A DNA stretch of 6,392 bases, taken from the NCBI GenBank assembly GCA_947176425.1, contig CAMWQV010000128.1, forward strand, positions 1-6,392, written 5' to 3'. A model generated the notes under the pieces. That model was given only the letters and a program-made list of their open reading frames with translations, ran no database searches and was not told the origin of the DNA. Position numbers and translations under genes: made by a program. Positions within the stretch are counted from its first letter, which is position 1. Each line of letters opens with the position of its first letter. This document shows, piece by piece, positions 5,350-6,392 of the stretch. Origin of the DNA: an uncultured Clostridia bacterium. Lineage in GTDB: Bacteria > Bacillota > Clostridia > Oscillospirales > Oscillospiraceae.

Positions 5350-6392
5350 TCAGCTGATCGCCTCATAGCCGTCCAGAGCGGTCAGGCCCAGCGCCTCGCA
5401 CATGGGAGGATTGTATTTCTTGGTGAACTGGGGCGCGTACTGAACGGGCATAGTGGAGATATCCGCCTCGCCGGTCAGAATCTGCGCGGCCATTTCGCCG
5501 GTCTTGTGACCGATGTCATAATAGCTGATGGACAGGGTTGCAACGCCGCAGCCGCCACAGATGCCTTCCTCACCGGCAATGATGGGGATTTTGCCGTGGC
5601 AGATGTTATCAACAATACCGGTATTGTCGGCGACGGTGTTGTCTGTGGGTACATAGATCACGTCGCTGTTGTCGGCGGCGGTCTGGGTCACAGCGGCCAT
5701 GTCGTTGGTATCAGAGAACGGATACTGCGTGCAGGTGAAGCCCAGCTCTGTCAGGAAGCCCTCCACAGTATCAACCTGATACTGGCTGTTGGCCTCGTTG
5801 GAGCAGTAGAGCAGGCCGACTTTCTGCGCGTCGGGGAACCACTCTTTAATCATTTCCGCCTGCTGGTCCAGGGGAGCCAGGTCGGAAGTGCCGGAGACGT
5901 TGCCGCCTACTGTGCCGGAGAAATCAGGGATGCCCAGCGCGACGCCGTACTCTGTCACGGAAGTACCCAGCACGGGAATATCTGTGGTAGCCGTAGCGGC
6001 AGCCTGGAGGGACGGGGTAGCATTCGCCATAATCAAATCTACGTTAGCGGATACAAAGCCGTTCACGATGGTAGCGCAGGTAGGGGGATCATTCGCCGCG
6101 TCCTTCTGGTCAATGGTCACCTGACCGGGCAGCAGCTCGTTCAGGGCGTCGATAAATCCCTGTGTTGCGGCGTCCAGAGCGGGGTGCGGAGTCAGCTGGC
6201 AGATACCCACTGTGTAAGAGCCGGCAGGGGCGGGGGTGTTTACGTCTGTTTCAGCATTTGCGTTTGCATCAGTGCCGGTATTGGTGTTTGCGTCAGCGCC
6301 GGCATTGGATTGGCTGTCATCGTTGCCTGAACCGCCGGTATTGCCGCCGCCGTTTCCGCCGCCGCAGGCCGCAAGACATAAGACCATCACAG
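5350..6392 (-). CDS. ABC transporter substrate-binding lipoprotein (ABC_sub_bind family), N-terminus cut by window edge
   Basis: At least 346 residues are visible. The first ones, VMVLCLAAC, are the end of a lipoprotein signal peptide with lipobox LAAC; the Cys (about visible residue 9) would carry the lipid. The real start lies beyond 6392; the GTG at 6390 is inside the signal peptide, not a start. A low-complexity Gly/Asn/Asp/Thr/Ala linker (about 10-58) holds the folded domain away from the membrane. The domain then reads VGICQLTPHPALDAATQGF (61-79), ATPSLQAA...DIPVLGTSVTEYG, VGLLYCSNEANSQYQ (191-205), PIIAGEEG and SYYDIGHKTGEMAAQIL, which is the PF04392/COG2984 pattern. Family members deliver small solutes to COG4120/COG1101 importers; some are T-box-regulated and predicted to bind tryptophan or tyrosine. 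This protein is unusually rich in Cys (63, 105, 196, 220, 264, 278, 281, 331 besides the lipid Cys). The promoter and any leader are outside the window. Confidence 0.95.
   Translation of the reverse strand, partial: VMVLCLAACGGGNGGGNTGGSGNDDSQSNAGADANTNTGTDANANAETDVNTPAPAGSYTVGICQLTPHPALDAATQGFIDALNELLPGQVTIDQKDAANDPPTCATIVNGFVSANVDLIMANATPSLQAAATATTDIPVLGTSVTEYGVALGIPDFSGTVGGNVSGTSDLAPLDQQAEMIKEWFPDAQKVGLLYCSNEANSQYQVDTVEGFLTELGFTCTQYPFSDTNDMAAVTQTAADNSDVIYVPTDNTVADNTGIVDNICHGKIPIIAGEEGICGGCGVATLSISYYDIGHKTGEMAAQILTGEADISTMPVQYAPQFTKKYNPPMCEALGLTALDGYEAIS
6238..6309 (-). repeat. three degenerate 24-nt tandem repeats in the lipoprotein linker
   Basis: Three in-frame 24-nt units (6286-6309, 6262-6285, 6238-6261) encode NAGADANT, NTGTDANA and NAETDVNT. 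The first two differ at only a few bases; the third is more diverged. The repeat lies between the lipobox Cys and the binding domain, where length is free to vary, and probably arose by slippage or duplication. Confidence 0.75.

Noticed and set aside
5506..6330. A 274-codon open frame on the + strand
   Set aside because: It is antisense to the binding protein; its Gly/Val/Cys-rich composition mirrors the opposite strand, and no ribosome binding site or domain is seen.

Overview
The window looks like chromosomal DNA of a low- to mid-GC-ancestry but GC-rich Gram-positive anaerobe, most likely class Clostridia (an Oscillospiraceae-like gut bacterium). This is an inference from the encoded CCA ends of the tRNAs, the strong GGAGG ribosome binding sites, the lipoprotein-type binding protein with a long low-complexity linker, and the Firmicute-type families present. 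No marker gene in the window fixes the genus.

Layout. Positions 1-287 (+ strand) hold the end of a tRNA cluster: tRNA-His (GTG, 5' part cut off by the window edge), tRNA-Gln (TTG) and tRNA-Lys (TTT). Hairpins lie after tRNA-His and after tRNA-Lys. Positions 288-455 form a short AT-rich convergent intergenic stretch that ends in a strong bidirectional terminator (416-452).

Everything from 456 to the right edge lies on the - strand and reads like one long transcription unit, from right to left. The order is: a lipoprotein substrate-binding protein (ABC_sub_bind family, N-terminus outside the window), a permease, an ATPase, a small membrane-anchored NusG-domain-II protein, a Gx-transporter-family membrane protein, a GH13 alpha-glucosidase, and a YgjP/DUF45-type zinc metallopeptidase. 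Spacings after the permease run from an 8-nt overlap to 35 nt. The only large gap (110 nt) is between the binding protein and the permease, and it holds a 17-bp hairpin.

How the genes may work together. The first three genes make a complete ABC importer of the COG2984/COG4120/COG1101 type, whose substrate cannot be read from sequence. The NusG-II and Gx genes resemble the eetA/eetB pair of Gram-positive flavin-based extracellular electron transfer loci. Their position directly behind the importer suggests, as an inference, a shared role in cofactor, electron-shuttle or redox-ligand handling. The GH13 and metallopeptidase genes look like unrelated passengers coupled to the end of the unit.

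The most striking single observation is in the GH13 protein. The position of the catalytic nucleophile Asp (region II, GFRxD) is Asn, encoded by AAT, while the acid/base Glu and the third catalytic Asp are intact. As written, the enzyme should be unable to carry out normal retaining hydrolysis. I found no CRISPR array, transposase, phage gene or other clear mobile element.
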